Source: Kineosporia sp. NBRC 101731 (lineage in GTDB: Bacteria > Actinomycetota > Actinomycetes > Actinomycetales > Kineosporiaceae). From it: a stretch of DNA of 64,000 bases. The notes beneath the pieces are model-generated. The model was not told the DNA's origin. It was given only the letters and a program-made list of their open reading frames with translations, and searched no databases. The stretch's first letter is position 1. Every line of letters starts with the position of its first letter. A program made the position numbers and the translations under genes. The DNA lies in assembly GCF_030269305.1 (NCBI RefSeq), contig NZ_BSTC01000001.1, positions 1,253,467 to 1,317,466 on the forward strand, in the 5' to 3' direction. Shown here in pieces: positions 62,601-64,000 of this stretch.

Positions 62601-62892
62601 GTCCGTGAGGGCAATCAATCCAGGGTTGCCCCTCCTGACCAGGTTCAATCTGATATTGGCGAGTTCCGGTCCGGGGGCGGCGAGTCCTCCGGTCGGCGGG
62701 GCGAATGACGAACAGATTTCAACGGTCACGGTTCGGACACCGAATGTCTCCGGGTCAGATCGCGCCCTGAATAACAGCTATGGTCGCCCCTGATACCGGC
62801 CCGGTCAGGGCCGGGACCGGGGCAGTTGTCCTGGACGTCATGTCCTGGATACCCCTGGTTCGACCAAAGCTGTAACTCAAGAGGAGGCACCT
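62601..62892. other. Intergenic leader region of the BMP-family lipoprotein gene
   Basis: About 290 bases carry no convincing gene; a 62-codon frame here lacks any recognisable feature. A hairpin CCGGCCC/GGGCCGG lies at 62796-62814 and could end the M20 transcript or control the next one. The promoter of the lipoprotein gene probably lies between it and 62880. Confidence 0.4.
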
Positions 62893-63948
62893 GTGCTCCG
62901 GGTGACCAAGCTGGTTGCGGTGGCTGCCGCCGCTACCTTCGCCCTCGCCGCCTGTGGCGGCGGGAGCTCCGACGGCTCGAGCGACGCCGGTGACACCGGT
63001 TCCGCGAAGTCCGACGTCAAGGTCGGTCTGGCCTACGACGTCGGCGGCCGTGGCGACCAGTCGTTCAACGACTCCGCCGCGACGGGCCTGGACAAGGCCA
63101 AGTCCGAGTTCGGGATCGATGTCAAGGAACTCGAGGCCAGCGCCAACGAGACCGACACGGCCCGTGAAGAGCGCCTGCGCCTGCTCGCGCAGGGCGGCTA
63201 CAACCCGGTGATCGCGGTCGGCTTCGCCTACGCCACGCCGCTGGGCAAGGTCGCGGAGGAGTTCCCGGACGTCCAGTTCGGCATCATCGACGACTCCAGC
63301 CTGGAGAAAGTCAGCAACGTGACCTCGCTGGTCTTCGCCGAGGAGCAGGGCTCGTTCCTGGTCGGCGCGATCGCGGCCGAGGCATCCAAGAGCGGCAACG
63401 TCGGCTTCGTCGGTGGCGTGAACACCCCGCTGATCCAGAAGTTCGAGGCCGGCTTCACGCAGGGCGCCGAGTCTGTGAACAAGGACATCAAGGTTCAGGT
63501 CAAGTACCTGACCCAGCCGCCGGACTTCGCGGGCTTCAACGCTCCCGACAAGGGTGAGACCACCGCGCAGGGCATGATCGACGCCGGCGCGGACGTCATC
63601 TACGCCGCCGCCGGTGGTTCCGGTTCCGGTGTGTTCAAGGCGATCTCCGCCGCAGGCGAGGGCAACTGGGCCATCGGTGTCGACTCCGACCAGTACCTGA
63701 CCGCCGACTCCGCGGTGAAGGACTACATCCTGACCTCGATGCTCAAGCGCGTCGACACGGCCGTCTACGACTTCATCAAGTCGGCCGTCGACGGCAAGGT
63801 GCTCACCGGCGTTCAGGAGTTCGACCTGTCCGACGAGGGCATCGCGTACTCCACCTCGAACGAGGCGGTCAAGGAGTACGAGGCCAAGGCGGACGAGCTC
63901 AAGGAGCAGATCATCAGCGGCGACATCAAGGTGTCCGCCACCCCGTGA
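62893..63948 (+). CDS. BMP-family ABC transporter substrate-binding lipoprotein
   Basis: This 351-residue lipoprotein starts at a GTG after a strong AAGAGGAGGCACCT site. The signal peptide ends in the lipobox ALAAC (Cys about 21). The BMP/PnrA domain follows: VGLAYDVGGRGDQSFNDSAA, RLRLLAQGGYNPVIAVGFAY, FGIIDDSSLEKVSNVTSLVF, and IYAAAGGSGSGVFKA with WAIGVDSDQY. Family members bind nucleosides such as inosine or adenosine, usually with ABC subunits encoded downstream, which would lie outside the window. Confidence 0.94.
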   Translation: MLRVTKLVAVAAAATFALAACGGGSSDGSSDAGDTGSAKSDVKVGLAYDVGGRGDQSFNDSAATGLDKAKSEFGIDVKELEASANETDTAREERLRLLAQGGYNPVIAVGFAYATPLGKVAEEFPDVQFGIIDDSSLEKVSNVTSLVFAEEQGSFLVGAIAAEASKSGNVGFVGGVNTPLIQKFEAGFTQGAESVNKDIKVQVKYLTQPPDFAGFNAPDKGETTAQGMIDAGADVIYAAAGGSGSGVFKAISAAGEGNWAIGVDSDQYLTADSAVKDYILTSMLKRVDTAVYDFIKSAVDGKVLTGVQEFDLSDEGIAYSTSNEAVKEYEAKADELKEQIISGDIKVSATP

Positions 63949-64000
63949 CGCTGATCGATCAGATCTGACGCATTACCCTGGCCGCCGTCCCGCCCCGATT

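Noticed and set aside
62605-62793. 62-codon open frame before the BMP lipoprotein gene.
   Set aside because: No ribosome-binding site or recognisable sequence; composition and position fit an untranslated region.

Overview
The window is a 64 kb stretch of a high-GC actinobacterial chromosome. Codons almost always end in G or C, GTG starts are common, and genes often join through 4-base GTGA/ATGA overlaps. Gene families include DUF6350, DUF3017, PspC-type two-component kinases, PknG and LiaF-like proteins. Order and gene content suggest a filamentous or Kineosporia-like actinomycete, but the genus is an inference. No rRNA, tRNA, CRISPR array, insertion sequence or phage genes were seen.

Regions. 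(1) 1-6.6 kb: the end of a DNA methylase, a secreted glycerophosphodiesterase, and a divergent envelope-stress unit (PspC/LiaF-like protein and small membrane protein versus a PspC-histidine kinase and LuxR-type regulator). (2) 6.7-18.1 kb: housekeeping genes (UvrD/PcrA helicase, GH3 lipoprotein, sucCD, DUF6350, purN, a ZTP riboswitch, purH, DUF3017). (3) 18.3-30.9 kb: a compact ten-gene run, TelA - unknown - AAA+ ATPase - GlnX-like membrane protein - GlnH-like binding lipoprotein - unknown helical protein - PknG kinase - PP2C phosphatase - VWA protein - FHA protein. It looks like one signalling system and is the most interesting locus here. (4) 30.9-33.7 kb: a secreted/lipoprotein pair of lower GC, a 46-bp perfect palindrome, and purU. 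(5) 34.2-41.9 kb: membrane-anchored GH26, a SUKH-like protein, LemA, a second ZTP riboswitch with glyA-folD, an M20 hydrolase and exonuclease III. (6) 42.0-44.7 kb: a small island of toxin-antitoxin modules and broken genes, containing two extra degenerate copies of the exonuclease III 3' end. (7) 44.7-64 kb: chemoreceptor, CASTOR/POLLUX-like channel, DUF72, manA, hydrolase, trpS, 2H phosphoesterase, YihY, D,D-carboxypeptidase, a mannosyltransferase-like GT4, GDP-mannose pyrophosphorylase, a methyltransferase with a type III polyketide synthase, M20 hydrolase, and a BMP-family binding lipoprotein.

Themes. One-carbon and purine metabolism recurs (purN, purH, purU, glyA, folD), and two of its transcripts carry paralogous ZTP riboswitches. 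Mannose activation (manA, GDP-mannose pyrophosphorylase) lies close to a GT4 glycosyltransferase. The PknG run joins an extracytoplasmic amino-acid sensor to a reversible phosphorylation module and to TelA/VWA proteins known from Ter-type stress systems. Start codons were chosen by reading ribosome-binding sites, overlaps and conserved N-termini, so several remain uncertain. Functions are assigned from recognisable motifs only; no database search was run.
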